From Jaapia argillacea MUCL 33604 (taxonomy: Eukaryota > Basidiomycota > Agaricomycetes > Jaapiales > Jaapiaceae), in the NCBI GenBank assembly GCA_000697665.1, contig KL197727.1:558001-622000 (forward strand): 64,000 bases of DNA, given 5' to 3'. A program made the translations under genes and the position numbers. Every line of letters begins with the position of its first letter. Position 1 is the stretch's first letter. Under the pieces are notes generated by a model. It ran no database searches. It had not been told where the DNA came from and saw nothing but the letters and a program-made list of their open reading frames with translations. Below are positions 35,825 to 47,008 of the stretch, piece by piece.

Positions 35825-38800
35825 GATAGACGAGAAGCCCGTCGGAGAGTAGACTGGGGGACAAGTTCAAGCCAGCAACAATATGAGGAGGCAAGTCGAT
35901 GTTGACGAATGAGGCAAGGGAAAGGCGGACACGTGTAAGTTGAAAGGGGCGAAGAGGGGTTCAAAGGAAAGGACATCGCAAAAGTTGGACGGGGAATATA
36001 TAAGGCTGCGGGAACCTGATCCAGGGTCCATTAGCGATCAGAGAACGATCTCCCAAAATGAATCTGGTTGCAGCACCGAAGCAACCTTTCAACACCCGCG
36101 TGCCTCCATGTTCCTTCTTTTGCCTTTTCCAGGCTCTCGGATCCGATTGCCATCATGCTCTTCTGCCATCACCATCTTTTGAATCTCGCATGCCCTGAAC
36201 GGATTAGCTGAACGCCCTCTTGAGCCTATTCGACGTTACGCAACGGTTTGAAATCATCAGATTCTGGACCTTCGTTCCGGCATATCTTGTGCATCTCGCA
36301 CAAAAAAAAAACAAGCATACCCGAGAATTGCTCTGAATGCACTGGCTGACCTTTATTCCAGTCTGTGCAAAAGTCTCAGCCATGCACAGCGAAGAAGACA
36401 ACAACAGGCGATCGATTTGTGGTTCTAACGTCACTTTGGGCGCTCCTGCCAATTCCGGAAGTTGCCGGAATTCATCCGGCTGTGTCACCATCAATTCGGC
36501 TTCTTGCAACTCCGTTACAACTTCCATTTGCCAATTCAGTTCCCCATCCGAAGTCTAATTTTATGTCCGCCTTCCGAAATATCGTGCTTCCCAAAGTTGC
36601 CGCTTATAGACTACTCGTGGGAAACCTGTGCAATCGATCTGGACTCGCTTCTGGCTGGATGATCTCCAACGCATCGGCTGCCATGTGACGCGCCAAGATG
36701 ACGCTTCCCGTGAAGTCATGGTACTAAATCTCGACACCAGGCACGGAAGGAGATAAAAATTCGATCTCGCTGTCTTATCAATCGGTGCTGTGCTCTTTCC
36801 CTTTTCGACAAGCACCCGATGCAGCAAACAAACTCTATCTTCCTCCAAGTCAAGGAAATTAAGAATGCAACCAACGCACCACTGCAGGACGCCGCTAATT
36901 TAGGTCGTTGGGGGTTTCATGACAGCGAACATTGGTTTGGGCGCGGATACATTTTACAAAAGTTGAGGCATTCTCAAGTTGGGGCCCTTTCGTCGTGTCG
37001 AAAATCTCTCCGAGAAGCCCCTTCCTTCCCTGAACAAAACGTACAACCCCCGTGCGGCGTGACAAAATTCGGAATGAGAAAGTCCGACCTCAGGCCGACA
37101 TCTCGCGATCAAAGGTGGTGGGTGCAAAGTTACACCGCATCGTCATCTCAACCCCAAACCGGTCGCTGGAAACCTCCTTTTTACGCTTCAGATCGTGTCG
37201 ATAACTGGAATGGGCTGCCCTCTGCGAGCGCACATGAACAACTCTATCTAGATGATCGATCCTCTCCTTTACTGCGCCTTCTCCTGACGGTGGGCTCGTT
37301 AAGGCGAACAGGGAATGTGGGTACTCTATTCCTCCGGCCACCTGGAAATAGGCAGGGCCCCAGCTTCGATCATATCACTCACAGAGATGGCTCCCATCAC
37401 CGCAACGCATCCGCCTCATGCTTCTCTTCCCGTTCATTCCCTGCAACGCCATTCGATTGGGCTTCTCTCTCATGTTCTTCACCGGGAGCCGGCACCTGAA
37501 GTTCTCGCCGGCGTACATTGCTATCTTCGACAACCTTGTCCTGGAAATGCTCTCACAGGTTTTGACGAATCCTCCGAAACGTTACCCCTCGCTGACAATC
37601 CCCAGTCAGATGCCACGAGTATGTACCCACCGCATTCCCGGCCCAAGGGGGATGCAAGGGGGATGTATATTTTGGTTCCACTCTGCCCCCATCATGACCT
37701 GCCTTCTTTCCCTCCTCGGCAAAAAACTCTAAAGAGTTGTGTCATGGTTCCGGGCCCAGTTGCACGCAAAGGGGAGATTTGGCTGTCAATAATACCAATT
37801 CAAGCTAGCAGGTAAGCATGCTCAAATTGCGCGTAATGCGCTAGGAGTAGGAGGAACTGTTGTTGACGCTTTTGCGTGCCTGCATGCAATCATAGACACC
37901 GCTTCACACGCAGATTCACAAAATGTCGGGCTGTCATCCAAAGATTGGCGCCACGCTAGGATATAAGGCGACTATGTAAGTGCGCGTTCCCACTTACACT
38001 AGTTGATCCTCATGCTGTTTCCATGCGCGAATCTCCACACATTGCAACCTCGGTGAAACTCCGCTTCCCAAGGCAGTCAAGTCCGACCTTACCACAATGA
38101 GACCAACAGCACACCGGATGACGGCGAATATCCGTTCGGGATTCGACATCGTGGACAGGGATGATGCAGATTGGGGAGAACTCAATCAGGGTGAGAGTTG
38201 GTACTGCGATAACCAGGTGATCATGTGTACTTGACGCAGTGCTTCTTGATTAGATCAATCCTCGATGTATCTTCCCGACGGGCTGTATTAGTCCCAACAA
38301 TGGCAGGTTTCGTTGAGGTGTCGAATCTTGTCGAATACATCCGGAAGTCTCGAATACGGAAGTTATATCTCAGGAACTCGTACATCATGGGGAAGATAAC
38401 AGGGCGGTTCTTATTTCTGAAAGGAACGTAAGTACCAGAGATAGGGTGCGATATGGTGTTCCGCCAGAAAGTCGACTCCGACGAGTTTGGATGACAAGTA
38501 ATAACGGTGTTTTTGTCCCAAGCAGGTAGGCTGATTGTCGCTGCTCGGATGTCGGTCGAGATGTGGCAATCTGAATAATGACTGTTCTCTTCTGTTCTCT
38601 TCTGTCGCATCCACTCTTTGTTCTACTTTGTTCCCCATTGGTCGCATTATTAGGCGTCTCGAAATGCAGGCTGATCTTCGAGCCAGAATGATCTTCATCC
38701 AATCGCGCTAAGGGTGATCGAAATATTTCACCACATGGCACCAATGGTTGCCAAACCTCAGTGTTATGCGTGACTCTCGTCACTGTAGCAGGACCCCAGC

Positions 38801-38881
38801 TACAAGTTCGTCGTCACTTCAACGAGCAGCGCAGTCTGGGGTCTGGACAAACTCTTGTGTCTGTTATAATACCTGCCTGTG
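35825..38881. other. Large gene-poor stretch between CYC8 and SERF
   Basis: About 3 kb with only short, unrecognised frames on both strands (the longest, 226 codons at 36819-37499, is Pro/Ser-rich and looks like chance). An A10 run lies at about 36302. It contains the divergent promoters of CYC8 and SERF. A lineage-specific gene or a non-coding transcript could be present; nothing supports either. Confidence 0.4.
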
Positions 38882-39275
38882 ATGACTCGTGAGTCTGCTA
38901 CTCAACCAACTGGTGCTCATGGGCTTACGCAAAATCTGGCGACATGGCTTGTCTATGGTCTGGATCTGACGACGCATAGGTGGTAATCAGCGTGAGCTTG
39001 CGCGAGAAAAAGCCGCAAAGAAGGCGGCTGCCTCAGGGAAAGGCAAACCCAAGGAGTCGGCTGCGAATTTGGAAAAGAGGAAGGAGAGGTATGTTTTGGT
39101 TGTATCGTAGCGCTCATCGATCCTTACCCCCATACAGAGACGCTGAAATCTTGAGGGAGAAACAGAAGGTGGGCTGCCGCAGTTCATCTGACCCCCAGTT
39201 GCTCAATTCGTTCCTGTCATGTAGAAAGCCGAAGAAGCGAAGAAAGCGGCTGCTCAGGGAGGGGCGGGAAAGTAA
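38882..39275 (+). CDS. SERF: SERF/4F5-family small basic protein
   Basis: Four exons (38882-38888, 38980-39088, 39138-39168, 39225-39275) give 65 aa. The first coding exon is only 7 nt (ATG ACT C); splicing makes the family start MTRGNQRELAREKAAKK. The rest, NLEKRKERDAEILREKQKKA, matches the 4F5 domain of small EDRK-rich factors (human SERF1/2 are about 60-110 aa). In animals these highly charged disordered proteins promote amyloid aggregation and bind nucleic acids; the fungal role is unclear. The protein is shorter than any window-wide open frame here and is visible only after splicing. All junction phases fit, and the length and motif order match the family. Confidence 0.9.
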
Positions 39276-41002
39276 CATTGGTCCGGGGAGGGTTCCCCAT
39301 TGTGGCATGTTGTCAGTCGCTTCCGATCGTCGTCAACCAGAGGCGATGGCAATTAGCTTGTCTCGGGTTACAGCGTGGTAGGGGGGCGTCAGCGGCTTTC
39401 GCATATATGATCTCCTATCATGGAACAATTATCGTTGATACCTTTTGTGTAGAAATCGGATCTGATCTTTGCCATTTGTCTGAAGCGTCTCTGAGACTAT
39501 CTTAGGCGGTAACCTCGCTTGCGTTCTGGATATCTGAATGTCCTGCGCGCGGTCCGAAAGTTCTTCTCTGACGTGACGTGTCCGATGTCGTGCAAACGAC
39601 AAAGGTCCACTCTCGATGTGTCCTGCTCTGATTTCTGTTTCTCGCGGGTGGGCTACGATTGTCTTAGCCTACACTTTCTGGCATTTCAGCAATCTTGATC
39701 TCAATCGACCGCCTTGTTTCCTCCATAACACCGGTTTGACGTTGAACGTCGAACGTTGATCCCCGATGACCTCCCGATCTGGAGTAGACCGCAGGGATTG
39801 GTGGGAGCATGTCTGCACGACGTCAATAGGTTTCTTGTCACTATTGCCCCGAGGCAGCCGACCAACTGCTAAGTACTCGCTCGCCGGACGCCAGTCTAAT
39901 GGTAAAATGGCAAATATATTTTTCCTCTCGCCGACCACTATCCCCATGCAATCGGTGGGCGTATGCCGAACGCTGCTTCTCAATAAACAGCAGCTTCAAA
40001 GCCCAGGTCAACTCTACCATTATAAGATATATTTGTTCGTTAGTCTATGTATGAAAGGCTGCACGCACCCAGGCTGCCGGAGGTGCCTAGCTTGCGGTCT
40101 GCCCACATAGGAATTCGAACGTTCCCTGGAATCATATGCATCCTTGACAACTCCAGATGGGGACACCGAGGAGTTGCGTCTTGACACATATCGTCCTTCT
40201 TTCACTCCTCGAAGGAACCCTCTGACCCGCAGCATTCCGCAGCAACGAAGTTTATCCAAGACATCAGCCCTTCAGCACAAGATCGTAACATGTCGAAAAC
40301 GTTGCAAGTTCGAATTTCACTCTTTGCTCAGTCCAGATCAACCCTTGCCCGCCACGAAGGTTTTGCCATTTTCGAAATCTCGCTGCACTGCATCGGGGTT
40401 CGGTTAGATCTTACCTCCCCTTGACCTTGGTCCCGAGGATCCCGATTGATTATCCGCACGAGGGATAGGCGTCCGGAACGATATCCATGATCCTGGGACA
40501 GGGCAGGTGTAATGCAGGCTGATCGAACCCAAAAACCACAAATTTCAACCAGTCCAGACATGAACCTCAAACGATCGAATGCGGGGTATACACATGTCGG
40601 CTTGTGGAAACTCGCGGGAAGAAACCAAATGATTGGAACTTGGCGCGAGGTTGTCCACTTGGAATTTGGTTCGGGTCCATCAAGCGTCGGGATTGTTCTG
40701 TTTGAATTTCGACACCAAACGAGGCTTGGCGAGATCGTTGACTGTTGGGGACCAATGTTCTGGCATCTCCGGCAAGATAACATCGAAAAAAACATGGGGA
40801 AAGGTGCAATTGGTCTCGGACATGCATCCAATTGCGAAGGAGTCAAGCCAACAAGGGTCAAGTTCATTCCTGAGAGGCTGACCAAGATCTAAGAGGATCC
40901 AGAAAGGGCCTATCCACGTACAAGGGCCGCCGGATGCGACGTCGATGGCTATTGGATGTTCCTAGCCAAACCCTGCACCAATCGTAGGCTAGCGCTTGCC
41001 AG
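39276..41002. other. Convergent gene-poor region SERF/CLPP
   Basis: A 1.7-kb stretch between two convergent genes, unusually long for a pair of 3' ends. A 185-codon minus frame (40328-40885) and a 126-codon plus frame (40512-40892) overlap each other and match nothing known. No repeat or structural RNA was recognised. Confidence 0.4.
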
Positions 41003-42556
41003 CTAACCTTCAGTTTCTGATCGGGGCCTCTTTTCAAGTATGCCATCTACGATCCCAAATTTCAAAGCTTCTTGGGCTGGAGAGACAGACAGCAGGAGTC
41101 CCCGTGAGGATAGAAATGAGAAAACAGAGTTAGAGACTCGTATAGTCAAGACTGGGAGTGGTGAGCGAACCTGTCATAAAATAATCTCTTTCCAAGGCAC
41201 GTTCTGGAGGAGCAAAGTGTTTATGTTAGCGGACGTCGCGGAGATTTTGGGTTGCAATCGAATGATGGTGCAAGGTCTGGAGCCAATCACGCCAATCGTC
41301 CAATCACGAGTGACGGAAGGAGAACGGCAAGAAATGGAAGGAAAGTAGGGCCGTATATGACGGTTGCAAGGACAACACTCCTGGAGCACTCGTGCCGTCG
41401 GACATTTCATATCAGAAATGGAATATTTGGATCAGACCATATCTCGAGAGGGCGAGGCAAGCATGGTTCGAAATGTTTAGATTAAAAGAGGTGAGGAGGA
41501 CACGTTTGGGGTGAAGCGGCGAACGGGTGATTCGTTCAGGTGAAGAAGACATGTGTCGTGCAGGGTGGGAGGAAGAAGATATTGCCATAGGAGTGGAGGA
41601 AGCAACAAAGGATCGACACGTACCGAATCTCTCCAAACCTTGGATCTCAGTCTCATCTTTTGTTGCACAATGGCTCTGGTATATTTTAGTCAATACTTCT
41701 CTCACTCGGAGAATTTCTTTGGCGTGGATAGCGATGTCGGATGCTTGGCCTGAGGCTCCCCCGGATGGTTCTATTGGTCGTTAATCGAGGCTGAGTGCGA
41801 GAGGAACGATGAGGGACTCACGATGGATCATAATGCTGGCGTTTGGAAGGCAATGACGCTTGCCTCGCTCGCCTGAAGACTGGAGTCAGAGCTGAAGGGG
41901 TGGAGGGACCGGAAATAAAGCTTACCTGCAGCTAGCAGGAGAGAGCCCATCGAGCAGGCCTGACCGACACAATACGTGTGTATCGGAGAAGACACATACT
42001 AGAATCGGGGAGGACACGAGTATGTGAGAAGTGGTGGGAGGACGATCAACGGCATTCATCCAACCTGCATCTAATCAACTCATTAAATCTTCTCCACATT
42101 AAATGGATCGGAACTCACTGTATCATATATCGCCAGACCAGCTGTCACGCTGCCTCCTGGCGAGTTGATATAGAGATGAATCGGCTTTGAGGAGTCCTCA
42201 GCCTCAAGAAAGAGGATTTGTGCGACTGTGAGAGCGGAATCATTGTCTCGTATCTTGCATTCCCGTCAAATGAGTATATTGAAGCGCGGAGATGCAAATA
42301 CTCACTGGACCATAGAGCATGATGACTCGCTCTCGGAGTAGACGAGAGAAGATATCATATGAACGTTCTCCCCTGCCCTGTGAAAGCCTGTCAACGTTCT
42401 GAACTCATGTGCAGCGATAGAACCAACCGTTTGTTCAATGACTATCGGAACTAAATTCGACGATGGTGGGGATGACCATTGCGCCGCCAGAGGATGGTAT
42501 CTTCGTGTTTGAATCGTATGTGCCCGCAGGGTATTTCTCACAACTTGACGAAACAT
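41003..42556 (-). CDS. CLPP: Mitochondrial ATP-dependent Clp protease proteolytic subunit
   Basis: Nine exons (42556-42428, 42377-42306, 42253-42119, 42070-42065, 41998-41926, 41872-41822, 41770-41624, 41203-41171, 41076-41003) give 239 aa. An N-terminal basic, hydroxylated stretch ([20 protein letters not shown]) fits a mitochondrial presequence. The catalytic core follows: [54 protein letters not shown], active-site Ser near 130 in [13 protein letters not shown], His near 155 in [16 protein letters not shown], and Asp in ALERDYFMT. Exon 4 is only 6 nt (Met-Gln of YDTMQYVSSPI), and intron 7 is 420 nt against about 50-100 for the others. ClpP tetradecamers degrade unfolded matrix proteins with the ClpX ATPase. 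ClpP is patchily present in fungi, so its presence is informative. Confidence 0.93.
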
Positions 42557-42676
42557 TGTGGCGAGCGAGGTGAGGGAGGACTCTGCCGCGTGACAAACGC
42601 GTCGTGTTTTTCTGAGGCCTGCGCCTACCACGTCCACAATTCTGTTCATCTGTTCTTCATTCACGAACAATCCACG
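42557..42676. promoter_or_regulatory. Bidirectional promoter CLPP/BRR6
   Basis: Only 120 bp separate the divergent ATG codons of CLPP (42556, minus) and the Brr6-like gene (42677, plus). The region must carry both core promoters and both 5' leaders unless transcription starts within the neighbouring gene. No TATA box is visible. Confidence 0.6.
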
Positions 42677-44184
42677 ATGGCATCGCTACGTTCTCATCGT
42701 TCAACTGAAGCTCCAATGGACTTTCAGTTCACCTCACGCCCAAGCTCAAATATGAAACCAGTTTGGGCTGAATCCCAAGACGAACAATCATCGCCACGTA
42801 AACGTAAGTAAATCATCCTTGGTTCCTCTCATACCCCCTGCGCTAACTTTATTCCAGGTACTCATACAGACTTAAACCCATCTACACCTTTGTTCGCACC
42901 GACTACACCCGGCCGGCCAACTTTTGGCACAAACCAAAACATCCCCTTCATCTTCCAAACACCCGCTCCACAATCATCTCCATCACACCCATGGACCCCT
43001 CCCACCGGATTCTCGCCTGCAAAAGCTTTTCCAGTACCTGAAGTGAGGGACGTGGATATGGCGGAGCTTAGTCCACAGCAGCCTGAAGAAGGTGGGTCTG
43101 AGCAGAAAGAAGGTGTTCGAGCTGTTGCATTGGGGGCAATGAGACGCGTTTTTAACTCGAGACACAAAGCTAGTGGGAGGGATCGTAGTCGTGGGAGGCT
43201 TAACTCTTCCCCTCGACGACGTGGAGATACTGAGCTTGAGGATGACTATGGTGGGACGGAAAGTGAGAGCGAGAATGAAGAATCTGGAGGGAGAGGGAGG
43301 CGCACTTTGACCAGGACGATGTCAAATCACTATACACTTAACATGCCTGCACCTGCACCTCCGCAATCGGATATGCCTTACATTCTATTGGGGTGAGTAA
43401 CTTGTTGCTCGGAATCGTTGTGAGTGGCCGTGACGCATGGTTTAACAGATACCTCCAATTCTTCTTCAACCTCTCGCTGATACTCGTGTTCCTATACCTC
43501 CTCGTCCAATTCATCCTGACAGTTCAACGAGATGTTGAGCAACGGATATCCGAGTATTCTATGGGTGGGTCCAACATTCAACCTACTCCTACATTGAACT
43601 AACCAATTCCCGTCAGACATTATACAAGAGATCGCAGGCTGCGCTCTTCACTACAAAAACAACCTTTGCTCGAGTACTCCCATCCCCGCAATGGCAGCTC
43701 AATGCCGTGCCTGGGAAACATGTATGAATCGTGATCCTACAAAAGTGGGACGAGCAAAAGTTGGCGCCGAGTTGATTGCGGAAGTGGTGAACGGGTTTGT
43801 GGAGCCCATCAGTTGGAAGACTTTGGTATGTATCCAGTTGTCTACTGCGTTGCAGGCGAGATGGAATACAACTGCTAATTGACTTGACAGATCTTCACGC
43901 TAACATCTCTATCCTTCCTGACACTCTTCATCAACACCCTTCTCTCCCTCTATCGTTCCCGTCTCCTGGCTTCCTCCAGTGCTTCAGCCGCATCGCATCC
44001 ACCACCCCCACTCCACGGACAACCGTCCTTTCCAGCACTTATGCCACACCAACAACATGGAGGATACCTGCCTTCGCCTGCCCCAGGTTGGACACCTGGA
44101 CCCGCGTGGGAACCGCAGACACCTGCAAGGAGGATACGGAGGAGGATTGAGGATAAGCGGAAAGAGAATGATGACGAGTTATGA
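42677..44184 (+). CDS. BRR6: Brr6/Brl1-family nuclear envelope protein
   Basis: Exons 42677-42803, 42858-43392, 43449-43564, 43617-43825 and 43891-44184 give 426 aa. After a disordered N-terminus with TP-rich and acidic parts, the Brr6/Brl1 domain starts at YILLGYLQFFFNLSLILVFL (first membrane helix), then VQRDVEQRISEYSMDIIQEI, four lumenal Cys (GCALHYKNNLC; AQCRAWETC) that form disulfides, NRDPTKVGRAKVGAELIAEV, and the second helix (FTLTSLSFLTLFINTLLSLY). The tail is Pro-rich then basic. The family acts at the ER/nuclear envelope in membrane fluidity and in fusing inner and outer membranes during nuclear pore assembly; it is confined to organisms with closed or semi-open mitosis. Brr6 and Brl1 cannot be told apart here. 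Confidence 0.93.
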
Positions 44185-47008
44185 GCGTGGATGGTGGAGG
44201 AAGGTATAGGATATGTATCCCCTGGGATCTTAATTGAATGCGTGGATATGTTATATCTAAACCTTATGATGGACCACACTTTAGGTCCACTCCCTGCACT
44301 GCTGAGTATGTGCTGCGAACATTTTTGCCCTTTCAGTTGAGTTTGTTTTAGCCAAGTGATTTTGGTTTACCCCCTAGATGGACCTAGATGTGCTATAATC
44401 AAGCACACTGAGAATCAGAAGCGAACACGCAAGTCTAATTAGCCGGGCGCCTGCAAGCCCGAACATTCGGGAGGACGCCAGCCTAGCTATCTCCGTCCCT
44501 CACAGCTAGCTTGCAACCATCCTGATCCTCGGTGTCCTCTCGCAGTAATACCACCCCTTGACACATCGTGTTCTTCATATCCGAGGAAAGAAATCTGTTG
44601 ATTTCGGCGAGTCTACGGAAGAGGTAATAGTACATCATAATCCAACCTCCCCTTGGGGATAAGCCTAAGAACCAACTCTATTCCAGCCTCGATCAGGTTG
44701 TCGTGGCCCTGCAACCGCGCTAATAGAGGCTTGAATGGGATCCTCACTGCGGACACACTCAGGTCCGACAGAGTGGAGTGTATTGCTGTATAGCCTATTG
44801 AATCGGAAATACTGAAAGGGGTGTGGTCTGCGTTCCACCACTGCATTAGGTACCTCGCATCAGGGCCTGGGAGTGATCCGATCTTGGTGTGTCCTCGAGG
44901 CGCTTTGAGCATGGGTTTGGTGGTCATCAAGGCTGATTTATTGTTCAGCCACCACCTAAGGGGCATCGCCTTGGTTGGGTGGGCCGAGATACCTGCTTGA
45001 TAGAATCCTTCTTGCCGGGACATGGAGCGGAAGCTTCGGGTGCAGTGAAACAAGAACAGGGGTGAGTAAGTATAAGCTTCGGGACAAAAGTGTCCTATCA
45101 GGCATATACAAAAGGAGCGGTGACGAAAGGGCACCACGCACCGCAAGTCAGGAGATGAAAGTGGAACCGCGGAAAACACGATGTCAATCCAGCGGCACCG
45201 AGGGATTGCGCCGCTGCGACAAGTATGGTCATCCCGCAACTGCCGTCAGCGTTGAGGCGATCGTGAGGTGGATGCAAATGATAATTATAGCCAATTTATA
45301 GCAGCCATTATAGCATGTCCCAAAAAGCTCCTGTCTTTGGGAACCAACGATTTACCGGCAACTCACGTTAGCACCGGTCTATCTCCCCGAACCACAGTAT
45401 GCTAGCGGTTCCTGAGGCGCACACGGGCCGTAGCAGAGAATCCTAAAGAACCCTCCCCTCTGGATAGATCCGCCGAAGCTTGATCGCACAAACATACACC
45501 TAGAAGAGATGAATGCTTCGGGTTCTGAACGGGGAATTGACGGATGGTTTTAGTATAGCTTTAGGCTGGCTTGGGCAAAGTCGTGTATCCTGGGTGTTGG
45601 TGTGAGAATGGCCGGATCGGATGAAAGGGAACGTGCGCAGTGGGAAGATGGGCTGATGAAAGATATGATCTGCAGGTAACAAAAGATGCTTGACGGAAGG
45701 GAATCGAGGATAACAATGGTTGCCGAAGGAGAAGAGTGGGTATTAATGGCAGGGGTTGCCGGAGTGAGAGGTTGCTATTCTTGTTCGTGAGACGGACTTT
45801 GCGGCCACGAAGGCGTGCGCCGATCAAGTGAATTCTTGGCATACACTTCTCACAATGTCGGAGATGGTTCGTAGGTCCTGTTTCGCAGAGGGATGGCATG
45901 GATTATGGCCGGGGAAGGTTCCGAGAAGTTGGGAAATAGCTTCGAAGATGAAACGGAAGTCCCTAGTTAGGAAGGATATCAGGGATTATACCTGCCCCAC
46001 AGGTGAGAGGAGGCGGATGGAGACGGCAGATTCGGAACCCAAGAAGGTGGGCATGAGGGCATCAGCCGTCCAGGGGAGGAGTGGGGGAGGACTTGGCATA
46101 GTTGTAGCAGGTAAGGTGTGCTTCTGTTATCGAGACTTCTCGGGGAACATCCAATCTGGAAGAGGGCTTGACGTCGGCTAGAAAGGGAGTCATGGTGAAA
46201 AGAGAAGAAACAGATTGAGTATCTCCTACATGAGGACAAAGGATGAATATGCGTTTCCATTCACACCACCATAAAAAGGGCGACGGACTGTTGGACAGTC
46301 ACTTTGGCACAGATGACAGCGATAACTTGCTATCCATGGCGAAATGTGAATTCGCTGATTGCTGCTGCGTAGAAAGACTTTCCTGGTGTCATTTCAAAAG
46401 TTCCGTCAGGAAAGAAATCTCCTGTCATAGTGTATCGCTGCATGAAGACTTTTTACTTGAAGAGGAAGTGGGAGACTAGCGGGTCAGGAACACCGACTCG
46501 GAACCGTCTGGTAAGTTTTATTGGTGGACATTTGCGGGTATAGATATAAACCTGACCAGGTGAACTGGTGCGGTTGTCGTTGACGAGGCTGCGGAAACAA
46601 GGGGATGCCCGTATGCACGTATGCATGTAAGCCACTGACGTTGTTCATGTTGCCAACGGAAGTATGGGCGTCACGCGTCACGCGTCGCAGGGCGAAATTG
46701 ATTTCTTCGTAACTCACAGGAAGTACCACCCAGGGCAGTCATAATGATGGGCGCAACAATGAGCGGCGAAGATGTTGCCTTGGCTGGCGGCGTGGTTTCG
46801 TGGTCATGGGCAATTGCAGCACACTGAAGATGCCTACCAAGTTGACTGCTTATCTAGGAATGATAGACGCGCCAAGCTGCACTGCCATCATCGGGCATGT
46901 GCACCTTCCGGCAATTCAATTCTAGGCTTACCTGACTTTGCTCCTTTTCATCCATGAGGCTCGTCTGAGCTTGCCATCCCCTCAGCCCCGTTGATCACGA
47001 TACCGACA
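44185..47008. other. Region with unresolved, mostly minus-strand coding signals
   Basis: 2.8 kb with no recognised gene. Minus-strand segments look protein-like but could not be joined: a frame 45023-44613 (136 codons from MSRQEGFYQAG), a segment 45955-45830 containing FRFIFEAISQLLGTFPGHNP, one at 46422-46333 containing FFPDGTFEMTPGKSFYAAA, and a possible first exon MTALGGTS at 46742 followed by a GTGAGT donor. They may belong to one or two lineage-specific spliced genes on the minus strand. Confidence 0.35.
44613..45023 (-). CDS. Hypothetical protein, unrecognised
   Basis: An uninterrupted 136-codon frame from the ATG at 45023. The frame is open further upstream to 45239. It contains MPLRWWLNNKSALMTTKP, ARYLMQWWNADHTPFS and NLIEAGIELVLRLIPKG, which look more protein-like than typical shadow frames. 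There is no known domain, signal peptide or membrane helix. It is not in the conserved gene set and may be lineage-specific or spurious. Confidence 0.25.
   Translation of the reverse strand: MSRQEGFYQAGISAHPTKAMPLRWWLNNKSALMTTKPMLKAPRGHTKIGSLPGPDARYLMQWWNADHTPFSISDSIGYTAIHSTLSDLSVSAVRIPFKPLLARLQGHDNLIEAGIELVLRLIPKGRLDYDVLLPLP

Noticed and set aside
36819-37815. 226- and 166-codon plus-strand frames upstream of SERF
   Set aside because: They are overlapping frames of biased composition, with no domain, no plausible start context and no fitting introns.
40328-40892. 185-codon minus and 126-codon plus frames
   Set aside because: They overlap each other, have no recognisable motif, and sit in a gene-poor stretch. 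I cannot choose between them or support either.
46991-47008. Start of the pepsin-like gene at a TTG upstream
   Set aside because: An ATG at 47009 directly precedes a good signal peptide; a non-ATG start is unnecessary.
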